Origin: Phocaeicola intestinalis
GTDB lineage: Bacteria > Bacteroidota > Bacteroidia > Bacteroidales > Bacteroidaceae
Assembly (NCBI RefSeq): GCF_014837065.1
Contig: NZ_JACSPP010000043.1
Span: forward strand, 1-34,065
Reading direction: 5' to 3'
DNA length: 34,065 nt
Part shown: one piece after another, positions 8,715 to 17,152 of the stretch
Layout of the letters: each line of letters starts with the position of its first letter
Position numbering within the stretch: position 1 is the first letter of the stretch
Position numbers and translations under genes: made by a program
Notes under the pieces: model-generated
What the model was told of the DNA's origin: nothing
What the model saw: the letters and a program-made list of their open reading frames with translations, nothing else
Databases searched by the model: none

Positions 8715-8758
8715 AAAGGGGGATGCCCTAAATTGAGTGCTTACTGCTATAAGAAGCG

Positions 8759-10294
8759 ATGGACAATATTTCTAACAACAAGCGGATAGCCAAGAACACG
8801 CTGCTGCTATACTTCCGGATGCTCTTCATGATGGCGGTCAGCCTTTACACTTCACGTGTGGTACTGAACGCATTAGGGGTGGAAGATTTCGGTATCTATA
8901 ATGTGGTGGGTGGCGTAGTGGCCATGTTCTCCATGCTGTCCGGTTCGCTTTCTTCAGCTATTACAAGGTTTATTACTTACGAATTGGGTACGGGCAATCG
9001 GGAGAATCTGAAAAAGATATTTTCTTCATCCGTAACCATCCAGATAGGCTTGGCTGTGCTGATAGTCTTGCTTGCCGAAGCGATAGGCGTATGGTTCTTG
9101 AATATGAAGATGAACATCCCGGACACAAGAATGACGGCTGCCAACTGGGTGTTTCAGTTTTCTATATTGACATTTGCCATCAACTTGATTAGCGTACCTT
9201 ATAATGCAAGCATCATAGCCCATGAACGAATGTCAGCCTTTGCTTACATCAGTATTTTGGAGGCAATAGGGAAACTGGCGATTGCTTTCCTGATTGTAAT
9301 TTCCTCCATGGATAAGCTGGTATTCTATGCTATCTTGATGTGTGCGGTGGCCTTGATTGTTCGTTTCGCCTATGGGGCTTATTGTAAGAAACACTTTGAA
9401 GAATGTACCTGCCATTTCATTTTCGACAAAGGTTTATTAAAACGGATGTTTGTTTTTGCCGGATGGAATTTTATCGGGGCAACTTCTGCAGTATTGCGAG
9501 ACCAAGGAGGCAATGTAGTGATAAATCTCTTTTGCGGTCCGGCAGTCAATGCAGCGAGAGGGATTGCGTTCCAAGTAAATACGGCAATCAGTGGTTTTGT
9601 TACTAACTTCATGACGGCATTGAACCCACAGATTACCAAGTCGTACGCTTCTGGAGACCGTGACTATATGATGACCTTGATTTACCAAGGGGCAAGGCTT
9701 TCATTCTATATGCTGCTGTTGCTTTCGCTTCCTGTATTGGTAAATACGCATTACATATTGAGTCTTTGGCTGAAAATCGTTCCCGACCATGCCGTATTGT
9801 TCGTGCAGTTGGTCTTGGTGTTTGCCATGAGCGAATCCATATCCAACCCGTTGATAACCGCCATGCTTGCCACAGGTAGGATACGGAATTACCAGCTTGT
9901 TGTCGGCGGATTGCAAATGATGAACCTGCCGGTCTCTTACGTGCTCTTGCGTATAGGCATGTTTCCTGAGGTGGTAATTGTAGTGGCAATAGCCATTTCG
10001 CAGTGCTGTCTTGCCGCACGCCTGTTGATGCTGCGTGGCATGATTGGTTTGTCCGTCAGAAAATACCTGAAGAAAGTCTATCTGAACGTATTGGCTGTAA
10101 CGGTCATTGCTTCTGTCCTTCCCTTTTTGATGACGAATGTCTTGACGGAGTCTTTCCTGAACTTTATACTATCAAGCTTTGTCGCCCTCATTTGTACGGG
10201 AATTACCATCTACTATGTAGGTTGCAACAAGGTTGAACGGCAATTCGTATTAAACAAATTATACACATTAAAAAATAAGCTGAACAAAAGATGA
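8759..10294 (+). CDS. wzx: Polysaccharide repeat-unit flippase (Wzx)
   Basis: Predicted inner-membrane flippase of the MOP superfamily that moves undecaprenyl-linked repeat units to the periplasm for Wzy polymerisation. The 511-aa protein is hydrophobic throughout, with about 12-14 membrane segments. Its N-terminus (RIAKNTLLLYFRMLFMMAVS, then SRVVLNALGVEDFGIYN) is characteristic of Bacteroidales Wzx proteins. The ATG lies only 14 bp downstream of the IS66 right end, so its original 5' context was replaced. Its stop overlaps the next start in ATGA, indicating translational coupling to the Fe-S protein gene. Codon use is like the left flank (less AT-rich), whereas genes from about 11.4 kb onward are clearly AT-rich. 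The Wzx assignment is firm. The sugar specificity is unknown. Confidence 0.93.
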   Translation: MDNISNNKRIAKNTLLLYFRMLFMMAVSLYTSRVVLNALGVEDFGIYNVVGGVVAMFSMLSGSLSSAITRFITYELGTGNRENLKKIFSSSVTIQIGLAVLIVLLAEAIGVWFLNMKMNIPDTRMTAANWVFQFSILTFAINLISVPYNASIIAHERMSAFAYISILEAIGKLAIAFLIVISSMDKLVFYAILMCAVALIVRFAYGAYCKKHFEECTCHFIFDKGLLKRMFVFAGWNFIGATSAVLRDQGGNVVINLFCGPAVNAARGIAFQVNTAISGFVTNFMTALNPQITKSYASGDRDYMMTLIYQGARLSFYMLLLLSLPVLVNTHYILSLWLKIVPDHAVLFVQLVLVFAMSESISNPLITAMLATGRIRNYQLVVGGLQMMNLPVSYVLLRIGMFPEVVIVVAIAISQCCLAARLLMLRGMIGLSVRKYLKKVYLNVLAVTVIASVLPFLMTNVLTESFLNFILSSFVALICTGITIYYVGCNKVERQFVLNKLYTLKNKLNKR

Positions 10295-11445
10295 TTCAGA
10301 TTACAGACAAATCGCAGTGTTGCGGCTGTACGGCTTGTGCCAGCATCTGTGCTCACGATGCCATTACGATGCAGCCTGACGCATTGGGTTTCCTTTATCC
10401 GGTAGTGGATAAAGACAAATGCGTGGATTGTGGGCTGTGTGAGAAAGTTTGCGCATTCAATGACCATTATGACACAAGTCTCAACCGGCCCAAGCCTGAT
10501 GCATACGCCGCACGGCATAAAGACATGAAGGAAGTGGAAACTAGCCGGAGCGGTGCAGCTTTCATTGCTATATCCGATTATGTATTGGAGAATGGCGGAG
10601 TAGTTTACGGAGCCGGTTATACAGACCATTTTCGTGTAGTACATAAGCGTGCGGTAACGAAAGAAGAGCGTGACGAGTTCAAGGGCAGCAAGTATGTGCA
10701 AAGCGACATGAACACTGTGTTCAGACAGGTCAAGAAAGACTTGAAAGACGGTTTGACCGTACTCTTTTCCGGTACTCCTTGCCAAACGGCAGGCTTACAT
10801 TCCTATGTAGGGAGGAAGCTGCGTGAACATCTTATCTTGGTTGATATCGTGTGCCATGGCGTGCCAAGTCCGTATATGTGGAAGGATTACATCGCCTACC
10901 TTGAAAAGAAACAGGGTGATGAAATCTGTTGGGTGAACTTCCGTGACAAGCAGAAATACGGTTGGAAAGCGCATCGTGAAACGTTTAAATTTGTTAAGGG
11001 GGGCAAGATGAGCTTTACATATACATTTTACAAGCATATCATGTTCCGCCATTCATGCGGTGTATGCCCTTATACCAATACGAAACGTCCCAGCGACATT
11101 ACTATTGCCGACTTTTGGGGATGGGAAAAGACCGACCCAAATATCAATAAGGATGACAAAGGCGTGTCTTTAGTTTTAGTAAATACAGAAAAGGGGCATG
11201 AACTGTTTGAGACGGTAAAAGGCCGCATGACGGTTATTCCGGCAAGGCTGGAAGACTGCCTGCAACCCAACTTACAGCATCCTTCTGTCATTCATCCTAA
11301 ACGCATGGAGTTCGAAAGGGATTACCAACGGAAAGGATTCCTGTATGTAATGAAACGGTATGGCGATATGGGGTGGCGGTATAAAGTAGATATTTTATTA
11401 AACAAGATTAAGAAAAATGTAAAGAAACTTATAATAAAAAAATGA
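10291..11445 (+). CDS. FrhB-like Fe-S protein, partner of pyruvyltransferase
   Basis: 384-aa protein of the coenzyme F420 hydrogenase/dehydrogenase beta-subunit (FrhB) family with an N-terminal bacterial ferredoxin domain. Two 4Fe-4S motifs are complete: C10-x2-C13-x2-C16-x3-C20 and C44-x2-C47-x2-C50-x3-C54. The FrhB-type region follows (SGTPCQTAGL, DIVCHGVPSPYMW, SDITIADFWGW). In Bacteroidales capsule loci this family is repeatedly found directly before a polysaccharide pyruvyltransferase, as here, with a 4-base ATGA overlap on each side. The cofactor and the redox step are not established. F420 itself is not expected in this group. A role in making or reducing a modified sugar is inference. 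Confidence 0.9.
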   Translation: MIQITDKSQCCGCTACASICAHDAITMQPDALGFLYPVVDKDKCVDCGLCEKVCAFNDHYDTSLNRPKPDAYAARHKDMKEVETSRSGAAFIAISDYVLENGGVVYGAGYTDHFRVVHKRAVTKEERDEFKGSKYVQSDMNTVFRQVKKDLKDGLTVLFSGTPCQTAGLHSYVGRKLREHLILVDIVCHGVPSPYMWKDYIAYLEKKQGDEICWVNFRDKQKYGWKAHRETFKFVKGGKMSFTYTFYKHIMFRHSCGVCPYTNTKRPSDITIADFWGWEKTDPNINKDDKGVSLVLVNTEKGHELFETVKGRMTVIPARLEDCLQPNLQHPSVIHPKRMEFERDYQRKGFLYVMKRYGDMGWRYKVDILLNKIKKNVKKLIIKK

Positions 11446-12530
11446 AAATCGGTATTTTGACTTTCCATTGTGCTTATAATTATGGTGCTGTACTTCAGGC
11501 TTTTGCCTTGCAAGAGTATTTACAGTATATTGGAAATGATGTACATATAATTGATTATAGACCAAAATATCTGTGGAATGCAAATAAATCTTTTGATTGG
11601 TCCGTAAGAGCTTTAAAAAGTTTTATAAAGAAAATATTGATTTATCAATCTAACCAGCGAAAAGAACGGAGATTTCATGAATTTTGGGATAACCACTTAA
11701 ATTTGGAGAATATAGATTTAAATATTCAATCCAATTCTTATGATACATTTGTTTTTGGAAGTGATCAAATATGGAATGCTACTATTACAGGCGGAAAATT
11801 TGACAGAATTTATTTTGGAGATTTTGAGGCTGCTAGAAATAGAAAGTTAATAGTTTATGCAGTCAGTATTGGAGGGTATAGTTTAAGTCCTGTTGATAAA
11901 TCTCTTATTCGAGATAGGTTGAATAATTTTGAAGCTATATCGGTTAGGGAAAAGAAATTGCAAATAACTTTGCAAGAAATATTGCATAAAACAGTTGATT
12001 GTGTTTTGGACCCCAGTCTTTTAGTGGATACATTTGCTTTTGATTCGTTGATATCTGAGCCTTTGATAGATAAGACATATATATGTATTTATGAAGTAAC
12101 TCCGGATAGTAGAACAGTTCAAATTGCTAAAAAGCTATCAGAAGGGATGAATGGAGCTAAAATTATTCGGATAGGTAATTATTTGAAAAATGGAGGTGGA
12201 TGTGAAAATATAATTGATGCAGGACCAATTGATTTCTTAAACTATATCAAATATTCAGCTTGCGTTGTAACTACCTCTTTTCATGGAACAGCGTTTTCAA
12301 TAATATTCAAAAAACCATTCTTTACACTGAAAGTAAGTAACAGTTCAGATTCACGTATCACGGATTTGTTAGGCGATTTAAATCTGATGAACCAATATAT
12401 ATTAGATGTCAATGTCAATTCAATAACTATTCCACAAATAGACTATAAAAATGTGGAGGTGCTGCTTGATAAACGTAGAAATGAATCCAGATTGTTTCTG
12501 GATAAAATTTTTAGTAAAGAGAAATGTTAA
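11442..12530 (+). CDS. Polysaccharide pyruvyltransferase family protein
   Basis: Predicted to add a pyruvyl ketal to a capsule sugar using phosphoenolpyruvate (WcaK/CsaB family). The 362-aa product has the family motifs GILTFHCAYNYGAVLQAFALQ at the N-terminus, FGSDQIWN near residue 105, and TTSFHGTAFSIIFKKPF in the C-terminal half, the last forming the nucleotide/PEP-binding side. The start overlaps the Fe-S gene stop. From this gene on, the DNA becomes strikingly AT-rich with many AAT/TTA codons, marking the left edge of the compositionally foreign block. Pyruvylation would give the polymer an additional negative charge. Whether the FrhB-like partner works on the same sugar is not known. Confidence 0.9.
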   Translation: MKIGILTFHCAYNYGAVLQAFALQEYLQYIGNDVHIIDYRPKYLWNANKSFDWSVRALKSFIKKILIYQSNQRKERRFHEFWDNHLNLENIDLNIQSNSYDTFVFGSDQIWNATITGGKFDRIYFGDFEAARNRKLIVYAVSIGGYSLSPVDKSLIRDRLNNFEAISVREKKLQITLQEILHKTVDCVLDPSLLVDTFAFDSLISEPLIDKTYICIYEVTPDSRTVQIAKKLSEGMNGAKIIRIGNYLKNGGGCENIIDAGPIDFLNYIKYSACVVTTSFHGTAFSIIFKKPFFTLKVSNSSDSRITDLLGDLNLMNQYILDVNVNSITIPQIDYKNVEVLLDKRRNESRLFLDKIFSKEKC

Positions 12531-12566
12531 CTACTATTTTTTTAGAATGGTTTATTTGTGATTATT

Positions 12567-13613
12567 ATGTCAATAGTTTCAATAATAATTCCAGTTTATA
12601 ATACGGAACATTTTTTAAAAAGGTGCATAGACAGCATTTTGGCACAAACTTATTCTGATTGGGAGCTTGTATTGGTTGATGATGGAAGTAAAGATAGTTC
12701 AGGGAAGATATGTGATGAATATGAAAAGAGTGACAGTCGAATAAAGGCAGTGCATAAGCCCAACGAAGGAGTCTCTTCCGCACGAAATCTCGGTTTGAGT
12801 ATGGCACAAGGCGAATATGTTTGTTTTATAGATGCTGACGATTGGATTGAATCTACTTACTTGGAAGATTTCAAACTGGATAAAATTAAGGCAGATTTTT
12901 ATGTGTCAGGAGCGTCTTATGGCATTTATGATAAAGTCTATTCTCGATTGGTTTATCCGGAAATATATTGTGAAACCGTTGATGAAATGAAGACGCAGTT
13001 CATCGGACAACATTTGTATGAAAATGGTTATCCGTGGGGGAAAATATATAAGGCGTCAATAATACATGAAAATAAATTGTGTTTTAATGAAGCTTTGTCA
13101 ATAAATGAAGATCATATTTTTGTCTTTCAGTATTATTGTTTAATTAACAACTTATTTATTGTTTCAAGTGGCAAGTACCATTATACAATCTTTGACAATG
13201 CAGGTGGAAAATTGTCAAATCGCTTAAATTCTTTTTTTGAAGTGAAATTAGCGTCTGTACTTTTTGATGAAGCTCTAAATGTGCTTAATAAGAAATGGAC
13301 ATTTTTTTCTGCTGATTTTATAAAGTTAAAGCAGAAGTTCGTTTTTCAGAGAAGATTGCAAGGAATCGCTTCTTTAGTGAAACAAAAGAATCTGGGCTTG
13401 CTACGGGAGGAAATGACTTTTTGGAGAAATAATTCTTATAAACCACAGAAAAAGAGAGAAATTATAGAACTTCATCTTTTAAGGAATCATTACCCTCTAT
13501 TCGTAACTTATATCATATTGCGCTTGTTTTTTAAAATTAAAGACAGTATTCCTCGTAGTAGAACCAAATTGATTTTTGCTGATTTATCAAAACGATCGAC
13601 TTTAATAAAATGA
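12567..13613 (+). CDS. GT2 family glycosyltransferase
   Basis: Inverting GT-A glycosyltransferase, expected to add one sugar to the lipid-linked repeat unit at the cytoplasmic membrane face. The 348-aa protein shows the classic GT2 N-terminus VSIIIPVYNTEHFLKRCIDS, nucleotide-binding D38-D39 (VDDGSKD), and a DXD-type metal motif DADD at 89-92. The C-terminal 150 residues are variable and basic. A GTG nine bases upstream (12558) is in frame, but ATG at 12567 gives the family-typical beginning and is preferred. It lies 36 bp after the pyruvyltransferase. The 78-bp gap that follows is AT-rich with nothing recognisable. Donor and acceptor cannot be deduced. Confidence 0.92.
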   Translation: MSIVSIIIPVYNTEHFLKRCIDSILAQTYSDWELVLVDDGSKDSSGKICDEYEKSDSRIKAVHKPNEGVSSARNLGLSMAQGEYVCFIDADDWIESTYLEDFKLDKIKADFYVSGASYGIYDKVYSRLVYPEIYCETVDEMKTQFIGQHLYENGYPWGKIYKASIIHENKLCFNEALSINEDHIFVFQYYCLINNLFIVSSGKYHYTIFDNAGGKLSNRLNSFFEVKLASVLFDEALNVLNKKWTFFSADFIKLKQKFVFQRRLQGIASLVKQKNLGLLREEMTFWRNNSYKPQKKREIIELHLLRNHYPLFVTYIILRLFFKIKDSIPRSRTKLIFADLSKRSTLIK

Positions 13614-13691
13614 ATGTCAATTTGTAATCTGCTGAATAAAGAAATATATGGATATTTAGAATTGTAGTTTATAATTCCTGTTTGAATAATT

Positions 13692-14825
13692 ATGGTAATC
13701 AACATTGCATCATTTGGCGGTAGGACACACATGTTGGATACTGCCAGAGAACTTGAAAAATTCGGTCATACCGTAAGGTTCTATTCTTATGTGCCGACAA
13801 AAAGGGCTATGAGATTCGGGTTGAAGAAAGAATGTTCTTATTCTATATATTGGTTTGCCTTTCCTTTTCTTATCCTTTTTAAGTTATTTGGTTCAGGAAA
13901 GTGGCGGGAAGATTTATACAACTACTGTTGTGATTTGTTTTTGTCATATTATATGAAGCCGTGTGATGTATTTATAGGGCAAAGTCCCATGCATATGAGG
14001 GCTATCAAACGGGCTAAAAAGAAATATCATGCGTTGACTATTTTGGAAAGAGGGGTAAGTCATGTATTGTTTCAGCAGAAAGTGCTTGAAAGTATCAAAT
14101 CTACAAAAAACAGTATGAGCAAATTGCATGTTAAAAGAGATTTGAAAGGATATAATTATCCAGATTTTATCTCCGTTGGATCAGAGCACGTAAAGCAGAC
14201 ATTCTTAATGTATGGTTTTCCTGAGAATAAAATATTTGTAAATAATTACGGCGTTAACCTTCAGTTTTTCAAGCCAACGGCCTTGTCTGGCAGTCCGATT
14301 TATGACGTACTGATAGTCGGACAGTGGTGTTACAGAAAAGGTTGTGATCTAATTATTGAAGCTGTCAAAGATTTGAATATAAAACTTTTACATGTAGGAA
14401 CCATTATAGATATTGACTTCCCTGATTTGCCTAATTTTACGCATGTAGATTCTCAGCCCGAATATAGGCTTATTGATTACTATAAGCAATCTCGGGTTTT
14501 TCTTATGCCGTCCAGAGATGAAGGCATGTCTTTGGTACAACCGCAAGCTTTGGCTTGTGGACTTCCGCTAGTTTGCAGCAAAAATTCAGGAGGCAGAGAC
14601 TTGCGAACTTCTTTGATTGATTCTAAATATATTTTGGAAATGGAAGATTACAATGTCACATGTTTAAAGGACAACATTCGGAGGTCATTAAGCTTGTCAT
14701 TCGAACAAGGGACTGAAGTAAGAAATATCATGAATAGTAAGGATACATTATCTTACAAAGCATATGGTATCAGATACAATGCTTTTTTAAATAAAGTGAT
14801 CAATAACCGTTTAAAGGTTAAATAG
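13692..14825 (+). CDS. GT4 family glycosyltransferase with altered EX7E motif
   Basis: Retaining GT-B glycosyltransferase of the group 1 (GT4) type, 377 aa. The N-terminal half has an Rossmann-type start (INIASFGGRTHMLDTARELE). The C-terminal half has donor-site features: a strand IVGQWCYRKGCDLIIEAVKD and the region SRDEGMSLVQPQALACGLPLV. In most GT4 enzymes the latter holds E-x7-E. Here the first Glu is E277 but the second position is Gln (Q285). The second Glu is the less strictly required one in the family, so activity remains plausible, perhaps with a different donor geometry. The ATG at 13692 is the only sensible start. It is AT-rich like its neighbours and lies 10 bp before the polymerase gene. 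Confidence 0.9.
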   Translation: MVINIASFGGRTHMLDTARELEKFGHTVRFYSYVPTKRAMRFGLKKECSYSIYWFAFPFLILFKLFGSGKWREDLYNYCCDLFLSYYMKPCDVFIGQSPMHMRAIKRAKKKYHALTILERGVSHVLFQQKVLESIKSTKNSMSKLHVKRDLKGYNYPDFISVGSEHVKQTFLMYGFPENKIFVNNYGVNLQFFKPTALSGSPIYDVLIVGQWCYRKGCDLIIEAVKDLNIKLLHVGTIIDIDFPDLPNFTHVDSQPEYRLIDYYKQSRVFLMPSRDEGMSLVQPQALACGLPLVCSKNSGGRDLRTSLIDSKYILEMEDYNVTCLKDNIRRSLSLSFEQGTEVRNIMNSKDTLSYKAYGIRYNAFLNKVINNRLKVK

Positions 14826-14835
14826 CATATCATTG

Positions 14836-16194
14836 ATGATTAATTTTTTTAATCTTAAAAGTTTGACTTTGGGAAAATCATATGCTTTATATCGGAAAGC
14901 AATATGGATATACATATTCCTGCTTATATTTGAAGGAGCTTTAAGGAAATGGTTATTGCCGTCTTTAGCAACTCCTCTTCTATTGGTTAGAGATCCTATT
15001 GCCATTTGGCTTACCATTATTGGTATGCAGAGAGGATGGCTAGAAAATGGATATGTAAAGGCAATGATTATTGTAGCAACCGTCTCTTTTATCCTTACTT
15101 TGATATTAGGTCATCATAATCTTCTCGTAGCATTGTTTGGTTGGAGGATATATGTATTCCATTTTCCCATGATATTTGTGATGGGAAAAGTATTGACACG
15201 AAATGACTTGCTAAAGATAGGACAATTTTTCCTTTGGATATCTATTCCCATGACGGCACTCATATTCATACAGTTTCATTCACCAGAATCTGTTTGGGTA
15301 AATATGGGAGTAGGCGGCGAAGGAACTGCTGGATTTTCTGGAGCATTGGGCTACAATCGTCCTCCAGGTACGTTTTCTTTTACAGCTGGTTACGTATTGT
15401 TTCAAGCAATAGTGGGTTGCTATTTGCTATATTATTTGTTGATGAACGGCACTTTACCTAAAAAATATCAATTTTCAAAGGTTATTTTAATTTTATTGAC
15501 GGCGTGTTATCTTCTTTCTATACCTACTTCAATATCTAGAACACATTTTTTTCAAACATGCGTTTTTCTAATATTCCTCTTTATCGCTGCAATAAGAGAA
15601 AATAAACTCAAGAATAAATTTTTGAAATTTATTGTTATAACTGTTGTTGCAGGAATTATACTTGTATCTTTAGGTATTGGTGAAACAAGTGTTGATGCTT
15701 TTACTGAAAGATTTAATAATGCTTCTGTAACAGAAGGAGGCTTAGAAGGAACTTTAGGAGACAGATATGTGGGTGGATTTTTAGATGGGTTAATTAATTT
15801 CCAGATTCCTATATTGGGGTACGGTATCGGTTTAGGAACAAATGTTGGAGCCAAGCTTATGGGAGGAAATATGTATTCATTTGGCTTCAATGGTGAGGTG
15901 GAATGGAGCCGCGTAATTGGAGAATGCGGAATGTTGTTAGGATTAATCATAATAGGCGTTAGGGTTCTTTTCTCTTTGAACCTCTTAAAAATCTCATACA
16001 GATGTCTGACTCAAAGATATGATTTATTACCTTGGATGTTGAGTGCCGGTATGATACTGACTGTACCTCAAGGGCAATGGGCTATTCCAACCAATTTAGG
16101 ATTTTGTATCTTATTTGGAGGGTTGACTTTGGCAGCTATTAATACATCAAAGAAAAGGAGGTATAATGGAGATAAATTTTTTTTACAGAAATAG
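14836..16194 (+). CDS. Wzy-like polysaccharide polymerase / O-antigen ligase-type membrane protein
   Basis: 452-aa integral membrane protein with about ten to twelve hydrophobic segments, a periplasmic loop at about 150-180 (GVGGEGTAGFSGALGYNRPP) and a second hydrophilic loop near 290-350 (FTERFNNASVTEGG). This is the architecture of Wzy/WaaL O-antigen polymerase-ligase proteins. It is the only polymerase candidate in the locus and lies among glycosyltransferases, so Wzy is the best reading. Wzy proteins diverge too far for the name to rest on motifs. A TTG three bases upstream is in frame, but ATG at 14836 is preferred. The last 29 bases overlap the start of the next glycosyltransferase, which has its own strong ribosome-binding site inside this gene. 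Confidence 0.85.
   Translation: MINFFNLKSLTLGKSYALYRKAIWIYIFLLIFEGALRKWLLPSLATPLLLVRDPIAIWLTIIGMQRGWLENGYVKAMIIVATVSFILTLILGHHNLLVALFGWRIYVFHFPMIFVMGKVLTRNDLLKIGQFFLWISIPMTALIFIQFHSPESVWVNMGVGGEGTAGFSGALGYNRPPGTFSFTAGYVLFQAIVGCYLLYYLLMNGTLPKKYQFSKVILILLTACYLLSIPTSISRTHFFQTCVFLIFLFIAAIRENKLKNKFLKFIVITVVAGIILVSLGIGETSVDAFTERFNNASVTEGGLEGTLGDRYVGGFLDGLINFQIPILGYGIGLGTNVGAKLMGGNMYSFGFNGEVEWSRVIGECGMLLGLIIIGVRVLFSLNLLKISYRCLTQRYDLLPWMLSAGMILTVPQGQWAIPTNLGFCILFGGLTLAAINTSKKRRYNGDKFFLQK
16155..16162 (+). promoter_or_regulatory. Strong Shine-Dalgarno for downstream GT4
   Basis: AAGGAGGT ends three bases before the ATG at 16166. Such a perfect anti-16S match is uncommon in Bacteroidales, which mostly use A-rich leaders. 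It fixes the start of the GT4 gene even though that start lies 29 bases inside the polymerase gene. Confidence 0.6.
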
Positions 16195-17152
16195 AAAAGT
16201 TGGATTTTCTATAGCGGCTGTATTTGATACCGTGGTATCAGAGGTGTCAAAAACTTATATTGTGAAACGGATTTTCTTACCTTCACCCAATGCTAATGTT
16301 AAATCCATATTGCGTAATGGATTATTTGCTAAGAAGAAAGAAGAACATGGCATTATTAATCATATTACGGGGGATGTTCATTACTTGTTATGGTTTCTGA
16401 ATAAGAGGAAAACTATTGTAACTGTGCATGATATAATGTATTACCATTATCTGAAAGGACTGAAGAGAATGATATGGAAGTACCTTTATATAATCCCATT
16501 AAAAAGGGCCGCTTATGTTACCTTTATTTCTCATTTTGCTTATAAACAAGTTTGTGAGGTAATCGAATTACATTCTGATAGAATACATATCATACCCAAT
16601 CCGGTAGATGATTCCTTTATTTTTTCTCCAAAAGTATTTAATACTAAAAGACCTATTATATTACATATTGGAACACTTGAAAGGAAAAATCTTAATCGAA
16701 CCATTGCGGCTTTGGATGGAATCGAATGTCATTTAAGGATAATCGGTGAAATAAATAATGATATACTGATTCAATTGAAAAAGTACAATGTAGAGTATTC
16801 AAATGTCATCAATCTTTCGCATCAAGAGATTGTGGAAGAGTATAGAAAGGCAGACATCATTAATTTTCCTTCTTTATTTGAAGGTTTTGGAATGCCTATT
16901 ATTGAAGGGCAAGCTACGGGGCGTGTTGTTGTAACATCAAATTTGTCTCCGATGAAAGAAGTTGCAGGAGAAGGTGCTGTCTTGGTAGATCCGTATTCTG
17001 TTGATGATATTCGGAACGCATATCATAAAATTATTCAAGACGCTTCCTTTCGGGAGGTACTTATAAAAAAAGGAAGGGAAAATGTATCTCGTTTCTCGGT
17101 AGATATTATTGCAGAACAATATATGAATATTTATAAATCTATACAACAATGA
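16166..17152 (+). CDS. GT4 family glycosyltransferase
   Basis: 328-aa retaining GT-B glycosyltransferase. Visible features are a central strand TVHDIMYYHYLKGLKRMIWK, the interdomain stretch IHIIPNPVDDSFIF, the donor-domain start PIILHIGTLERKNLNRTIAA, and the EX7E motif E239-GFGMPII-E247 inside FPSLFEGFGMPIIEG. It is somewhat short at the N-terminus compared with typical 360-400 aa GT4 enzymes, but no upstream extension is possible without running deeper into the polymerase gene. The stop overlaps the next start in ATGA, so it is translationally coupled to the acyltransferase. Likely adds one sugar of the repeat unit. Confidence 0.92.
   Translation: MEINFFYRNRKVGFSIAAVFDTVVSEVSKTYIVKRIFLPSPNANVKSILRNGLFAKKKEEHGIINHITGDVHYLLWFLNKRKTIVTVHDIMYYHYLKGLKRMIWKYLYIIPLKRAAYVTFISHFAYKQVCEVIELHSDRIHIIPNPVDDSFIFSPKVFNTKRPIILHIGTLERKNLNRTIAALDGIECHLRIIGEINNDILIQLKKYNVEYSNVINLSHQEIVEEYRKADIINFPSLFEGFGMPIIEGQATGRVVVTSNLSPMKEVAGEGAVLVDPYSVDDIRNAYHKIIQDASFREVLIKKGRENVSRFSVDIIAEQYMNIYKSIQQ

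Larger units (their letters stand above)
7535..8744 (+). mobile_element. Degenerate IS66-family insertion sequence
   Basis: About 1.2 kb with remnants of an IS66 accessory ORF and of the TnpC transposase. Probable ends are GTAAGCAGTG on the left (7535; a second GTAAGCAGTC begins at 7544) and, read on the minus strand, GTAAGCACTC on the right (ending 8744). IS66 ends characteristically start GTAA. Intact Bacteroidales copies are roughly twice as long, so a large internal segment is missing. No clear 8-bp target duplication was found. The element sits between the acyltransferase and wzx and ends 14 bp before the wzx start codon. Confidence 0.75.
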
